DNA of 29,112 bases, from contig CAINCZ010000189.1 in the NCBI GenBank assembly GCA_903847195.1, positions 1 to 29,112 on the forward strand. The letters are read 5' to 3'. Below the pieces are notes generated by a model. It worked only from the letters and a program-made list of their open reading frames with translations. It ran no database searches and was not told where the DNA came from. Both the position numbers and the translations under genes were made by a program. The stretch is from an uncultured Acidobacteriota bacterium. Lineage in GTDB: Bacteria > Acidobacteriota > Terriglobia > Terriglobales > CAINCZ01. The first letter of the stretch is position 1, and each line of letters opens with the position of its first letter. This document shows positions 15,170-23,849 of this stretch, in pieces.

Positions 15170-16339
15170 ATGAATCAGTATCGCACGCTGCTCGCAATCG
15201 TAGTGCTCACGGTGCTCGGAGTGGTGATGATCGGATGCAACTCCGGACCCGGCGCAGCAACGGAAATCGTAATCGGCAATTTGCAGGACCTCAGCGGTCC
15301 GACCTCCGTGTGGGGCAACGCAGTCACGCGCGGCGCCGATCTGGCAGCGGCCAAGATCAACGCCGGCGGCGGCATCAACGGCAAGAAGATCAAACTGGTA
15401 ACGCTCGACACCAAGGGCGACGTGCAGGAAGCCATCAAGGCTTTTAACCGCCTGGCCGACCAGGAAAAGGCTGTGGCCGTGATCGGTCCGCCGATCAGCA
15501 ACATCGGCATCGGCCTCGCGCCGGTAGCGGATGCCAAGAAGGTCGCCTTCGTGGGCAGCTTCGCCGACCCGCGCGCCATGATCGGCGAGGACGGCAAGAC
15601 GCATCCCTCGATGTTCCTGGTGCAGCCCTCGACCGTGCAATACGGGCAACTGATGGCCGCCTACGCCGTGGACAAGATGAACGTGAAGAAGATCGGCATT
15701 CTTTACGACCAGTCCAATGCCTACGCCGTTTCGCTGGTCGGTCCGTTCAAGAAGTACGCGGAAGCCGCGGGCGCCAAGATCGTGGCCGAAGAGGTTTACA
15801 TCAAGACCGACCGCGACTTCAAGACGCAGCTTTCGAAGATCAAGGCGGCGAAGCCCGACGTGGTGTTTGCTCCGAACTACATCCAGGGCCTGGTGATTAC
15901 GGCCAAGCAGGCCAAGGAACTCGGGATGAAGATGCCGTTCTTCGGCGCGCTGGACTACGCGGCCCCGTTTGCCTCGCTGGTCAACGATCCGGACGCGGCC
16001 AACAACATCTACTTCGCCAACAACTACTCGGACAGCGAACCGCAGCTGAAGGATGTCCGCGAAGCCTACAAGGCGAAGTACAACGAGAACCCGATCAACA
16101 AGGTGTACCTCGGCTACGACAAGATGCTCATCGTCGCCGAAGCGGTCAAGAAGGGCGGCGAACCGAGCGCCGAGAAGATCCTGGCAGGCATGAACCAGAT
16201 CAAGGATCTGCAGGGCACGACGGGCGTGATCACGATCTCTCCGCAGGACCACATGCCGGTGGGCCTGTCGATGGTGATGTACCGGATCGACAAGGGCAAC
16301 TATGTCGATCTCGGGCGCTACGTTCCCGCCAAGAAGTAA
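15170..16339 (+). CDS. livK: HAAT-type ABC transporter substrate-binding lipoprotein
   Basis: 389 residues, periplasmic-binding protein of the type 1 (LIVBP/AmiC) fold. A signal peptide ends at a lipobox-like VMIGC with Cys23, so the mature protein is probably lipid-anchored. The fold begins IVIGNLQDLSGPTSVWGNAVTRG and contains AGGGINGKKIKLVTLD (about 64-79), both standard for the family. It would deliver ligand to the LivHM permease encoded next. 'Branched-chain amino acid' is the family default. HAAT systems also take up urea, short amides, aromatic acids and other acids, so the ligand is open. It has an excellent binding site (taggaggagaagg) directly before the ATG. It is the first gene of the five-gene transporter block. 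Confidence 0.88.
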   Translation: MNQYRTLLAIVVLTVLGVVMIGCNSGPGAATEIVIGNLQDLSGPTSVWGNAVTRGADLAAAKINAGGGINGKKIKLVTLDTKGDVQEAIKAFNRLADQEKAVAVIGPPISNIGIGLAPVADAKKVAFVGSFADPRAMIGEDGKTHPSMFLVQPSTVQYGQLMAAYAVDKMNVKKIGILYDQSNAYAVSLVGPFKKYAEAAGAKIVAEEVYIKTDRDFKTQLSKIKAAKPDVVFAPNYIQGLVITAKQAKELGMKMPFFGALDYAAPFASLVNDPDAANNIYFANNYSDSEPQLKDVREAYKAKYNENPINKVYLGYDKMLIVAEAVKKGGEPSAEKILAGMNQIKDLQGTTGVITISPQDHMPVGLSMVMYRIDKGNYVDLGRYVPAKK

Positions 16340-16423
16340 CCCTCCAGGATGGGCCTGAGGGGCACGCCACGGCGCGCCCCTCGGGACATTCCTGAGCAGG
16401 CAGGCGAAGGAGGACCGCGCAAG

Positions 16424-17314
16424 GTGACTCTGCAACTGCTGATCAATGGAATCGCGCTGGGGTCGGTGTATGCGCTGATCGCGGTCGGCTTCGCGCTGAT
16501 CTTCAACATCCTCAAGTTCTCCAATTTCTCGCATGGCGGCTTGATGTCGGCGACGGCCTACGTGGGCTACTTAGCGTCGCTCGGGCTGAAGCGCTACATC
16601 AGTTCCCTGCCGCTGTTTATCTGCACGCTGATCGTGGCAGCGCTGGCCGGCGGCGTGCTGGCGCTGATCGTCGAGCGCGTGGCCTTCCGCCGGTTGCGCA
16701 ACAACAACAGCTCGGTGATCTACTACTTCATCTCGTCCATCACGATGGGCATCCTGATGGAGAATGCGATCACGATTTTTGCCAGCAGCAACTTCTACTC
16801 CTATCCGCAGTTCCTGCCGGGAACGATCCTGCACATGGGCGGGCTGCAGGTAGTGGTGGCCGACCTGCTGACGCTGGGCTTTTCGGCGTCGGCGTTGCTG
16901 ATCCTGCTTTACGTGCTGTTTCGCACGCGCATCGGGCTGGCGATCCGCTGCAGCTCGTTCGACGTGGCGACGGCCAAGCTGATGGGCATGAATCCGAATA
17001 CGGTGGTGGCCGCCGCTTTCTTCGCCTCGGGCGTGCTGGGCGGCGTGGCCGGGGTGTTCCTCGGCATCAACTACACGCTCTATCCGCAACTGGGGCAGTT
17101 CATCGTCAAGGGCTTCATTGCCTCGGTGATCGGCGGACTGGGCAGCATCGAGGGCGCCGTGATCGGCGCGGTGCTGCTGGGCGTGGTGGAAATCATGCTG
17201 ATCGGCATTGTCGGCGCGGGGCTGGCGCCGGTGTTCGTCTTCTTCATCATGCTGGTGTTTTTGTTGGTTCGGCCCAGGGGCATCGCGGGCGTGATCGTGC
17301 AAGAGAAGGCCTGA
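16424..17314 (+). CDS. livH: HAAT ABC transporter permease, LivH type
   Basis: 296 residues with about eight membrane segments. It starts with the LivH-like LQLLINGIALGSVYALIAVG. The EAA-like cytoplasmic loop is near GMNPNTVVAAAFFASGVLGGVAG (about 189-211), and the end contains GGLGSIEGAVIGAVLLGVVE (about 238-257), the family's conserved GSxxGAxxGG-like region. I start at a GTG (16424) preceded by aaggagg ten bases upstream; an earlier ATG in frame (16349) would add a 25-residue hydrophilic N-terminus that LivH proteins lack. Forms the channel with LivM and is powered by LivF and LivG. Confidence 0.88.
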   Translation: MTLQLLINGIALGSVYALIAVGFALIFNILKFSNFSHGGLMSATAYVGYLASLGLKRYISSLPLFICTLIVAALAGGVLALIVERVAFRRLRNNNSSVIYYFISSITMGILMENAITIFASSNFYSYPQFLPGTILHMGGLQVVVADLLTLGFSASALLILLYVLFRTRIGLAIRCSSFDVATAKLMGMNPNTVVAAAFFASGVLGGVAGVFLGINYTLYPQLGQFIVKGFIASVIGGLGSIEGAVIGAVLLGVVEIMLIGIVGAGLAPVFVFFIMLVFLLVRPRGIAGVIVQEKA

Positions 17315-17323
17315 AGGGGCGGT

Positions 17324-18181
17324 ATGGAGTATCTGATCTCGACCCTGACGTTCACCGGTATCACGCTGATCGGCGTGCTCGGTGTGTATATGATCACTGG
17401 CCTGACGGGACTGTTCTCGTTCGGACAGGCGGCGTTTCTGGCCATTGGAGCCTACGTTTCCGCCGTGCTGTACAAGATGGGCGTGCCGCTGGTGCTGGCC
17501 GCTCCGGCGGCGATGATCGTGGGGCTGCTGGCCGCGCTGGCCGTCGGCATACCGACGATGAAGCTGCGCCGCGACTACATTTCGCTGGTGACGCTGGGCT
17601 TCGGCGAGGCGATCATCGCCATCCTGAACAACACCACCAACCTCACGGGCGGCGCCACGGGACTGTCGGGCGTTCCGCACCTCACCACGTTTCCGGTGGT
17701 GCTGGTGAGCGTGGCGGTCTGCCTGGCGATCGTGGGCAGCTACAAGAATTCAAAGTACGGCCGCCAATGCCTGGCGCTGCGCAACGACGAGTTAGCGGCG
17801 AAGTCGATGGGCATTAACGTGGAGGGGCTGAAGCTGCTGACGTTCGTGATCGGCAGCGTGATGACGACCTTCGCCGGCGTGCTCTACGTCTTTTATACGA
17901 CCTACGTGGAGCCGGGCGCGTTCGGCTGGCAGGTTTCGGCCGAGTGGGTGATCATCGTCTTTGTGGGCGGCGTGAACAGCCTGACGGGTGCGGTGGTGGC
18001 GGCGCTGCTGCTGACCGGATTGCCCGAGGCGCTGCGCTTTGCCTCCGAGTGGCGCATCGCGGCCTACTGCGTGATCGTGCTGCTCATCCTCAACTTCCGG
18101 CCGCGCGGCATCTTCGGCGAGTACGAAATCTCACTGGCCAGGCTGCAGCGGGCGCTGCGCAAAGGGGCAGGTGCGGCGTGA
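17324..18181 (+). CDS. livM: HAAT ABC transporter permease, LivM type
   Basis: 285 residues, about eight membrane segments. It opens with YLISTLTFTGITLIGVLGVY and TGLTGLFSFGQAAFLAIGAY (about 26-45), the standard LivM N-terminal region. Later landmarks are GRQCLALRNDELAAKSMGIN (about 146-165), the cytoplasmic coupling loop, and VGGVNSLTGAVVAALLLTGL near the end. It is shorter than many LivM proteins (about 320-400) but complete in its core. Starts nine bases after livH; its stop codon overlaps the livG GTG start (GTGA), so translation is coupled. Confidence 0.88.
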   Translation: MEYLISTLTFTGITLIGVLGVYMITGLTGLFSFGQAAFLAIGAYVSAVLYKMGVPLVLAAPAAMIVGLLAALAVGIPTMKLRRDYISLVTLGFGEAIIAILNNTTNLTGGATGLSGVPHLTTFPVVLVSVAVCLAIVGSYKNSKYGRQCLALRNDELAAKSMGINVEGLKLLTFVIGSVMTTFAGVLYVFYTTYVEPGAFGWQVSAEWVIIVFVGGVNSLTGAVVAALLLTGLPEALRFASEWRIAAYCVIVLLILNFRPRGIFGEYEISLARLQRALRKGAGAA

Positions 18182-18975
18182 GCGAGAGACTGCTGGAAGT
18201 GCACGGCGTATCGAAGTCGTTCGGCGGCGTGCGGGCGATCGACGATTTTTCGTTTGACCTAGGGCAGCACGAGATGGTGGGCATCATCGGGCCGAACGGT
18301 GCGGGCAAGAGCACGTTCTTCAACCTGCTGACCGGCATCTACCGCGCCGACCGCGGCCAGATCAGGCTCGACGGACAGGAATTGGTCGGGATGCCGCAGC
18401 ACGCGATCACGCGCGCCGGCATGGGGCGGACGTTCCAGAACATACGGCTGTTCCGCGGCTTGACGGTGCTGGAAAACGTGATGACGGCGGCCGACCACTA
18501 CTCGGCTTACAACCTTCTCGACGTGTGCTTCTTCACCGGACGTAAGCGGCGGCGCGAGCAGGCGGTGCGCGAGACGAGCCGCAAGTATCTGGAGATCGTG
18601 GGGCTGGCGGGTTACGAGCAGGAGCGGCCCGAGAGCCTGCCGTACGGGCTGCAACGCAAGCTGGAACTGGCGCGCGCGCTGGCGACAAACCCGAAGGTGC
18701 TGCTGCTGGACGAGCCGGCGGCCGGGCTGAATCCGAGCGAGGTGCGGGATTTTATCCAGTTGATCCGCTCGCTGCACGACAATTTTGATTTTTCCATCGT
18801 CATCATCGAACACCGGCTGGAGGTGATTATGGAGCTTTCGGCGCGGGTGTTCGTGCTGAACTTCGGCAAGCTGCTGGCCACCGGCACGCCAGCCGAAATC
18901 GTTTCCAACCGCGCCGTGACCGTGGCCTACCTCGGCGAGGAAGAGGAAGAGGAGAGGGCTCATGCTGCAAGTTAA
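18178..18975 (+). CDS. livG: HAAT ABC transporter ATPase, LivG type
   Basis: 265 residues. Walker A GPNGAGKST (about 38-46), the Q-loop near GRTFQNIRLF (about 84-93), the family-typical signature YGLQRKLELARAL (about 156-168), Walker B VLLLDEPAAGLNP (about 175-187) and the switch His in IIIEHRLEVI (about 209-218) are all present, so it should hydrolyse ATP. It starts at a GTG overlapping the livM stop by four bases. Its 3' end overlaps livF by 14 bases. The C-terminal tail has an acidic run (EEEEEERAH) not usual for the family. Confidence 0.9.
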   Translation: MSERLLEVHGVSKSFGGVRAIDDFSFDLGQHEMVGIIGPNGAGKSTFFNLLTGIYRADRGQIRLDGQELVGMPQHAITRAGMGRTFQNIRLFRGLTVLENVMTAADHYSAYNLLDVCFFTGRKRRREQAVRETSRKYLEIVGLAGYEQERPESLPYGLQRKLELARALATNPKVLLLDEPAAGLNPSEVRDFIQLIRSLHDNFDFSIVIIEHRLEVIMELSARVFVLNFGKLLATGTPAEIVSNRAVTVAYLGEEEEEERAHAAS

Positions 18976-19714
18976 CGACCTGCAGGTCGCTTACGGACCC
19001 GTGCAAGCCTTGCAGGCGGTGAGCCTCAGCGTGCCGAAGGGGAAGATCGTCAGCATCATCGGGTCGAACGGCGCGGGCAAGACGACGCTGCTCAACACGA
19101 TCTCGGCGCTGGTACGGCAGAAGAGCGGCACGATTTTGTTTGAAGGGCAGCCGTTGAGCCGCCTGCCCCACCAGGTGGTGCGGCAGGGACTCGTGCAAAT
19201 ACCCGAGGGACGCAAGGTTTTTGCCGGACTGACGGTGCGCGAGAACCTGATGGCGGGTGGCTACACGATGAGCGACAGCGCGCGCGTGGGGCGCAACCTG
19301 GACAGGATGATGGGGATGTACCCGATCCTGCGGGAGCGGCAGAGCCAGCAGGCAGGCACGTTGAGCGGCGGCGAACAGCAGATGCTGGCGATCTGCCGGG
19401 GTTTGATGTCGGAGCCGAAGCTGATCCTGCTGGATGAGCCTTCGCTCGGGCTGGGGCCGATTATCGTGACGGGCGTGTTCCAGCTGATCAAGAGCATCCG
19501 CGAGCAGGGCATCACGGTGGTGCTGGTGGAGCAGAACGCGAAGAAGGCACTGGCGCTGTGCGATTACGCCTACGTGCTGGAGAACGGGCGGATCACCATG
19601 CAGGGCCTGGGACGCGAACTGCTGGCCGATCCAGCGACGCGGAAGGCCTACCTGGGCGAATCCTACGGCGGCAGCGCGGCGGCGTCCGAGGATTCGGCCG
19701 GCAACGTCCCATAA
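18962..19714 (+). CDS. livF: HAAT ABC transporter ATPase, LivF type
   Basis: 250 residues. Walker A GSNGAGKTTL (about 35-44), signature LSGGEQQMLAICRGL (about 137-151), Walker B LILLDEPSLGLGP (about 157-169) and the switch region VVLVEQNAKKALAL (about 188-201), where LivF proteins carry Gln instead of His, are present. It pairs with LivG as the heterodimeric ATPase. It starts at the ATG at 18962 inside the end of livG. Its last 15 residues (SYGGSAAASEDSAGNVP) are variable. Confidence 0.9.
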   Translation: MLQVNDLQVAYGPVQALQAVSLSVPKGKIVSIIGSNGAGKTTLLNTISALVRQKSGTILFEGQPLSRLPHQVVRQGLVQIPEGRKVFAGLTVRENLMAGGYTMSDSARVGRNLDRMMGMYPILRERQSQQAGTLSGGEQQMLAICRGLMSEPKLILLDEPSLGLGPIIVTGVFQLIKSIREQGITVVLVEQNAKKALALCDYAYVLENGRITMQGLGRELLADPATRKAYLGESYGGSAAASEDSAGNVP

Positions 19715-19773
19715 TCAACTGCAAATTGCGCGGCCCGGAGTTTGACGGCGCACGCACGTGGAGTTCGACCAAC

Positions 19774-20799
19774 ATGACCAAGACCAACCGCATGGCGATG
19801 CTGCACACGCCGGGACTGGCGGAACTCGTCGAGCGCGAGATGCCGCGGCCGGGCGATACTCAGGTGCTCATTGCAGTAAGAGCCACCAGCGTCTGCGGCG
19901 GCGACCTGCATATCTACAAGGGCAAGCATCCGGCGGCGCCGCCCCCGGTGGCGCTGGGCCACGAACTGGCGGGCGAGGTGGTGGAGATCGGCTCCAAGGT
20001 AACGTCGGTGCGCGTGGGCGACCGGGTGACGGTGGAGCCGGTGATCGCCTGCGGCGAGTGCCCTCCGTGCCTGCACGGCGAGTACGGATACTGCGACAAC
20101 CTGAGCTACCACTACCGGCGCGGGCAGGGCGCGATGACGGACTACTTCGTCGCCGACCAGCGCTACACCTATCAACTGCCGGCGGGAATGACCTACGAGA
20201 GCGGATCGCTGATTGAGCCGCTGGCGGTGGCGGTACACGCGGTGAAGCGGGCGAAGATCGGGGTGGGCGAGCGGGTGCTGGTGATCGGCGCCGGGCCCAT
20301 CGGAATCCTGGTGTGCGCGGTCTGCCGGGCTGCCGGGGCACAGGAGATCATTGTGTCCGACGTGGCCGAGGCGCGGCTGGCGACGGCGCGGGCCATGGGC
20401 GCGACGCGCACCGTGAACTCACTGCAGGAAGACGTGCTCGACGTGGTACGGCAGGTAACCGGTGGGCGCGGGCTGAATCGCTCGATCGAGTGCGTGGGCA
20501 GCGAGAAGACGTTTGAGCAGGCGATGCGGAGCCTGTCGAAGGGCGGCATTGCCACGATCGTGGGGATTTTTGAGCAGCCAATCATTCAGGTGCCCGCGAC
20601 GCTGTTTGTGTCGCAGGAGATCACCGTGCAGGGCGCGCAGGGCTATTGCTGGGACTTCGAGACCGCGCTGGCGCTGACGGGCGTGATCGACCTGGGACGG
20701 CTGGTGTCGCACGTGTTTCCGCTGGCAGAAGTGGACCGCGCCATCCAGACCGCGCTGGACCGCGAGGCGAAGCCGGTGAAGATCGTGCTGAAACCGTAA
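19774..20799 (+). CDS. Zinc-dependent medium-chain dehydrogenase (sorbitol/threonine dehydrogenase type)
   Basis: 341 residues, zinc MDR superfamily. The catalytic zinc ligand C41 (SVCGGDLH) and the GHE pair H63/E64 (ALGHELAGEV) are seen. The structural zinc Cys set C93, C96, C99, C107 (CGECPPC...YC) is complete. The Rossmann motif VLVIGAGPIGILVCAVCRAAGA (about 169-190) precedes DVAEARLATARAMGAT, where an Asp after beta-2 suggests NAD(H). It would oxidise a polyol, sugar or hydroxy acid. I start at 19774 (MTKTNRMAML) with ggag ten bases before; a further frame extension upstream overlaps livF. The neighbouring dehydratase suggests that a sugar is oxidised and then dehydrated, which is inference. 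Confidence 0.85.
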   Translation: MTKTNRMAMLHTPGLAELVEREMPRPGDTQVLIAVRATSVCGGDLHIYKGKHPAAPPPVALGHELAGEVVEIGSKVTSVRVGDRVTVEPVIACGECPPCLHGEYGYCDNLSYHYRRGQGAMTDYFVADQRYTYQLPAGMTYESGSLIEPLAVAVHAVKRAKIGVGERVLVIGAGPIGILVCAVCRAAGAQEIIVSDVAEARLATARAMGATRTVNSLQEDVLDVVRQVTGGRGLNRSIECVGSEKTFEQAMRSLSKGGIATIVGIFEQPIIQVPATLFVSQEITVQGAQGYCWDFETALALTGVIDLGRLVSHVFPLAEVDRAIQTALDREAKPVKIVLKP

Positions 20800-20840
20800 G
20801 GGATCGTAATCAGGATTAGGTGGAGCAGAAGGAGTCAGGG

Positions 20841-22496
20841 ATGCCGCGTGAATGGACCGAGGAAGCAAAAGATCATCGCAACACATTGCTGTATGCCATG
20901 GGCGTTACGGAGAAAGAGGCGGAACGGCCGGTCATAGGAATCGTCAACTCGTGGAACGAGATGAATCCCGGCCACTTCTCTTTTAAGGACGTAGTGGCGC
21001 TGATGAAAGAGGAGATCTACAAGTGCGGCGCGCTGCCGCTGGAGTTGCCGGTCATCGGTATCTGCGACGGCATTCCGAGCAACACGCCGGGCGACAATTA
21101 CACGCTGCCGACGCGCGACCTGGTGTCGTCGGAGGTGGAGACGGTGGCCGAGGCGAACCGGCTGGACGGCATGGTGATGCTGGCCAGCTGCGACAAGATC
21201 GTGCCGGGCATGCTGATGGGCGCGCTGCGGGTGAACATACCGGCGGTGATGTTCACCGGCGGATACATGGAGCCGGGCAACGTGCGCGGCAAGATGGTGA
21301 CGCTGACGCACCAGAAGCAAGCCTACGCGGCGTACGCGAGCAACATGATGTCGCGCGAAGAGTACAAGGAAGTGGCGCGGCACGCTTGCCCTACGCCGGG
21401 CGTGTGCCCGTTCATGGGGACGGCCAACACGATGTGCGCGCTGGCGGAGATCCTTGGATTTTCGCCCGACGGCAATGCCAGCGTGAAGTGTCAGAGCGAC
21501 GAGTGGCGGCGGATGGCCGCCGAGGCGGCGCGCAAGGTGGTGGAGCTGACGCTGAGCGACACGAAGCCGCGCGACTTCCTCACCGAACATTCGTTTGAGA
21601 ACGTGATCGCCTACGTGATGGCGACCGGCGGTTCAACGAACACGCTGCTGCACCTGCCGGCGATTGCCAAGCAGATGGGGATTGAGATCACGCCCGAGAG
21701 GTTCGACGAGTTCAGCGAACGGGTGCCAGTGATCAACACCATCTATCCGAACCACAAGACAAACACGATGGTGGAGTTTTCGCGGGCCGGTGGCGTCTCG
21801 GCGGTGCTGAAGGAGCTGGCGGCGGCCGGGCTGGTACATATGGACACGCGGGGCGCCTATGACTCGATGCAAGAGAAGGTCGCCCGGGCCGTCAACGCGG
21901 ACGCGGAGGTGATCCGTCCGGTGAGCTGCGCGATCAATCCCCAGGGCGGGCTGGCGGTGCTGAAGGGGAACCTGGCTCCGCAAAGCTCGATCGTGAAGTT
22001 TTCTGCGGTGGAGAAAGAGGCGTGGCTCTTCAAGGGTCCCGCGAGGGTGTACGAGTCGCAGGACGAAAGCTGGGCGGCGCTGCTGCGCGATGAGATCCAC
22101 GCGGGCGACGTGGTGGTGATTCGCTACGAGGGTCCGGCCGGTGCGCCTGGCATGCCGCACCTGGAGACCTTCATGGCCGCCGTGCTGGGCAAGGGACTGG
22201 GAACCAAGATCGCGCTGGTGACGGACGGGCGATTCTCGGGCGCTACCGGAGGACTGGCCGTGGGCCACGTAGCGCCGGAGGCCTATTTGGGCGGCCCGAT
22301 TGCGCTGATCCAAGAGGGCGACATGATCGAGATCGACATCGAAAAGCGCAGGCTGACGGCCCAGGTGACGGACGAGGAATTTGCGCGGCGGAAGAAGAAT
22401 TGGCGGCGGGTGGAAAAGCCGGCAACCGGATGGCTGAATTTGTACAAGAAGATGACGACGTCGGCGCATCAGGGGGCGACGATTTATTGGGAGTGA
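20841..22496 (+). CDS. ilvD: IlvD/Edd-family dehydratase (dihydroxy-acid or sugar-acid dehydratase)
   Basis: 551 residues, the usual length for the IlvD/Edd family of Fe-S dehydratases. Family signatures are [16 protein letters not shown] (C117) and [19 protein letters not shown], both matching the standard patterns. A further cluster cysteine, C189, lies in [14 protein letters not shown]. At the position of the first cluster cysteine of [2Fe-2S] members it has Gly44 (NPGH), as in E. coli IlvD, so an E. coli-like [4Fe-4S] cluster is the better guess. The biosynthetic label fits the fold, but family members also dehydrate gluconate, arabonate and other sugar acids to 2-keto-3-deoxy acids. Beside KDG kinase and KDPG aldolase that role is at least as likely. 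ATG at 20841, binding site agaaggag upstream. Confidence 0.85.
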   Translation: MPREWTEEAKDHRNTLLYAMGVTEKEAERPVIGIVNSWNEMNPGHFSFKDVVALMKEEIYKCGALPLELPVIGICDGIPSNTPGDNYTLPTRDLVSSEVETVAEANRLDGMVMLASCDKIVPGMLMGALRVNIPAVMFTGGYMEPGNVRGKMVTLTHQKQAYAAYASNMMSREEYKEVARHACPTPGVCPFMGTANTMCALAEILGFSPDGNASVKCQSDEWRRMAAEAARKVVELTLSDTKPRDFLTEHSFENVIAYVMATGGSTNTLLHLPAIAKQMGIEITPERFDEFSERVPVINTIYPNHKTNTMVEFSRAGGVSAVLKELAAAGLVHMDTRGAYDSMQEKVARAVNADAEVIRPVSCAINPQGGLAVLKGNLAPQSSIVKFSAVEKEAWLFKGPARVYESQDESWAALLRDEIHAGDVVVIRYEGPAGAPGMPHLETFMAAVLGKGLGTKIALVTDGRFSGATGGLAVGHVAPEAYLGGPIALIQEGDMIEIDIEKRRLTAQVTDEEFARRKKNWRRVEKPATGWLNLYKKMTTSAHQGATIYWE

Positions 22497-22558
22497 GGAA
22501 GGCTGGCGCACGCGGACTGGTAAGTTGTTTTGAGGATGTTCCCGCACCCGGAGGACCC

Positions 22559-23155
22559 ATGACGCTTGCTGGTCGAACATTGGCTTTAGTCTTGCTTCTT
22601 GCGACCTTGCCCGCGTTCTGCCAGACGGGACCCGCGAAGAAGCCCCAGGCCAAGGCTGAGGATATGCAAGGCCTGATTATCCATGGACCGGGGTTTGCGT
22701 TTCTTGCAAACGAACCGGATGACTGGAACGTGGACACGGGGCGGACGGCGAGAGAATACGGGGCCAACGCAATTTTCTTCCCGCGTGCGCTAGCATCCCG
22801 CTCGCGCCATGTGACCATTCGTGTCAGGCTGAATCGCAAGACCACGGAAGATCCGACGGAACAATTGCGGGTGGACATGGGCGAATACAAGAGCAAGTAC
22901 CCGTCCACCCGGTTTGCGGATTTCGGCGCGGCACACCCGGGCTACAAGCTGGCCGCAAAGCTCTTTTATACAGAAAAGGAGTTTTACGACTACGTCGTTT
23001 ACTTGAACCCTGGATCACAAAGCGGGTTCGTGTTCACGGTGTCACTGGCAAAAGAACAGGAGCCGGCAACGAAGGATGAGCTTAATGCATTTGCTCACGT
23101 GTTGCAGTCGCTACAGTTTGTGACGGGAGAAGTACAAAAGCAGCAGCCCCGATAG
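22559..23155 (+). CDS. Exported protein of unknown function
   Basis: 198 residues. A signal peptide (about 1-21: MTLAGRTLALVLLLATLPAF) is followed by a Cys-Gln; the site PAFC is not a good lipobox, so ordinary cleavage is more likely. The mature part has no domain I recognise. It contains GLIIHGPGFAFLANEPDDWN (about 38-57) and an aromatic patch KEFYDYVVYLNPG (about 140-152), giving the impression of a small beta-rich periplasmic protein. The start at 22559 has ggagg seven bases upstream. It lies 62 bases after the dehydratase stop on the same strand and may be read through. Base composition is less GC-biased in third positions than in the catabolic cluster. Confidence 0.65.
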   Translation: MTLAGRTLALVLLLATLPAFCQTGPAKKPQAKAEDMQGLIIHGPGFAFLANEPDDWNVDTGRTAREYGANAIFFPRALASRSRHVTIRVRLNRKTTEDPTEQLRVDMGEYKSKYPSTRFADFGAAHPGYKLAAKLFYTEKEFYDYVVYLNPGSQSGFVFTVSLAKEQEPATKDELNAFAHVLQSLQFVTGEVQKQQPR

Positions 23156-23173
23156 TTTTGAAGAATCGAAATC

Positions 23174-23217
23174 TGCCCCACCCTTCGCCAAAATCGGGCG
23201 ATAGGGTGGGCCACCCG
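23174..23217 (+). repeat. Hairpin repeat (CCCTTCGCC type)
   Basis: Arms gccccacccttcgcc and gggcgatagggtgggcc, loop near aaaatc, tail acccgg. It is related to the copy at 5942-5985, in the same orientation, and lies 19 bases after the exported protein's stop. Confidence 0.7.
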
Positions 23218-23248
23218 GTTTTACGTAGGCTAACTACAGGAGCCATCT

Positions 23249-23635
23249 ATGTTTGTCGGCATTGAGCATCCCGGCATCGCCGTGCGCGACACGCGCGCGA
23301 TGGCCGAGTGGTACTGCAAGATTTTTGGGCTGCGGGTGGTGTTCGACAACCGGGCCGAGCGGCCGGCCTTTATGCTGAAGGCGGCCGATGGACGGATGAT
23401 CGAGATTCTGCCGGCGACCTCGGGCGCGCCCACGCAGTACGACCAGTTCCTGCACGGACTGCGTCACGTGGCGTGGGAGGTGACGGATTTCGATGCTGCA
23501 CTGGCGCACCTGAAGCAGCATGGGATCAGCGAGTTCTTTGACCACCGGGAGACGGCCGAGACGCGGCTGATCTTCTTCCGCGACCCAGAGGGGAACCTGT
23601 TGCACATTGTGTGGCGGGTGCGTCCGCTGGGGTAG
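23249..23635 (+). CDS. VOC-family (glyoxalase/dioxygenase fold) protein, copy 1
   Basis: 128 residues, vicinal oxygen chelate superfamily, two beta-alpha-beta-beta-beta modules. Probable metal ligands are H7 (IEHPGIAV), E52 (MIEILPAT), H73 (LRHVAWEV) and H119 (NLLHIVW). The last is usually Glu in glyoxalase I, so the metal site may be 2-His-like in the second half. FRDPEGNLLHIV (about 110-121) is the typical VOC ending. Members include glyoxalases, thiol transferases for fosfomycin and extradiol dioxygenases, and the sequence does not select one. Good binding site (acaggag) before the ATG. Confidence 0.8.
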   Translation: MFVGIEHPGIAVRDTRAMAEWYCKIFGLRVVFDNRAERPAFMLKAADGRMIEILPATSGAPTQYDQFLHGLRHVAWEVTDFDAALAHLKQHGISEFFDHRETAETRLIFFRDPEGNLLHIVWRVRPLG

Positions 23636-23657
23636 CGAGCGAATCGTGAGTTTCGCG

Positions 23658-23690
23658 GGGCTTCGGCTTAGGCTGAAGCCCTTTCCTTAT
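23658..23690 (+). terminator. Rho-independent terminator after VOC copy 1
   Basis: Stem gggcttc/gaagccc (23658-23664, 23675-23681) extended by three inner pairs including a G-T wobble, then ctttcctta. It lies 23 bases after the stop. Confidence 0.6.
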
Positions 23691-23716
23691 TGGGGAGATT
23701 CAAGAACGGGACAAAA

Positions 23717-23756
23717 GCCCCACTCAAGCCAACGGCGGGCTTGAATGGGGCACCGG
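23717..23756 (+). repeat. Hairpin repeat (TCAAGCC type)
   Basis: Arms gccccactcaagcc and gggcttgaatgggg, tail caccgg. The arm sequence is new but the ggggcacc tail and orientation are the same as in the other copies. Confidence 0.7.
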
Positions 23757-23779
23757 CGACCTCAAAGTCAAAATCAAAA

Positions 23780-23825
23780 TCCCCATCCTTACGCGCCAAC
23801 ATCGGGCGCGTGAGGATGGGGCACC
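23780..23825 (+). repeat. Hairpin repeat (CATCCTTACGCGCC type)
   Basis: Arms ccccatccttacgcgcc (23781-23797) and ggcgcgtgaggatgggg, with loop aacatcg and tail gcacctgc. Relative to copies at 2575 and 3503 the left arm has changed to restore pairing with the right arm, with one T-G wobble. Preceded by gtcaaaat. Confidence 0.8.
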
Positions 23826-23849
23826 TGCTTCACTGACCAATCGACGCGT

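Noticed and set aside
23660..23830. CRISPR-like array of hairpins
   Set aside because: The two hairpins differ in arm sequence and there is no regular spacer length.
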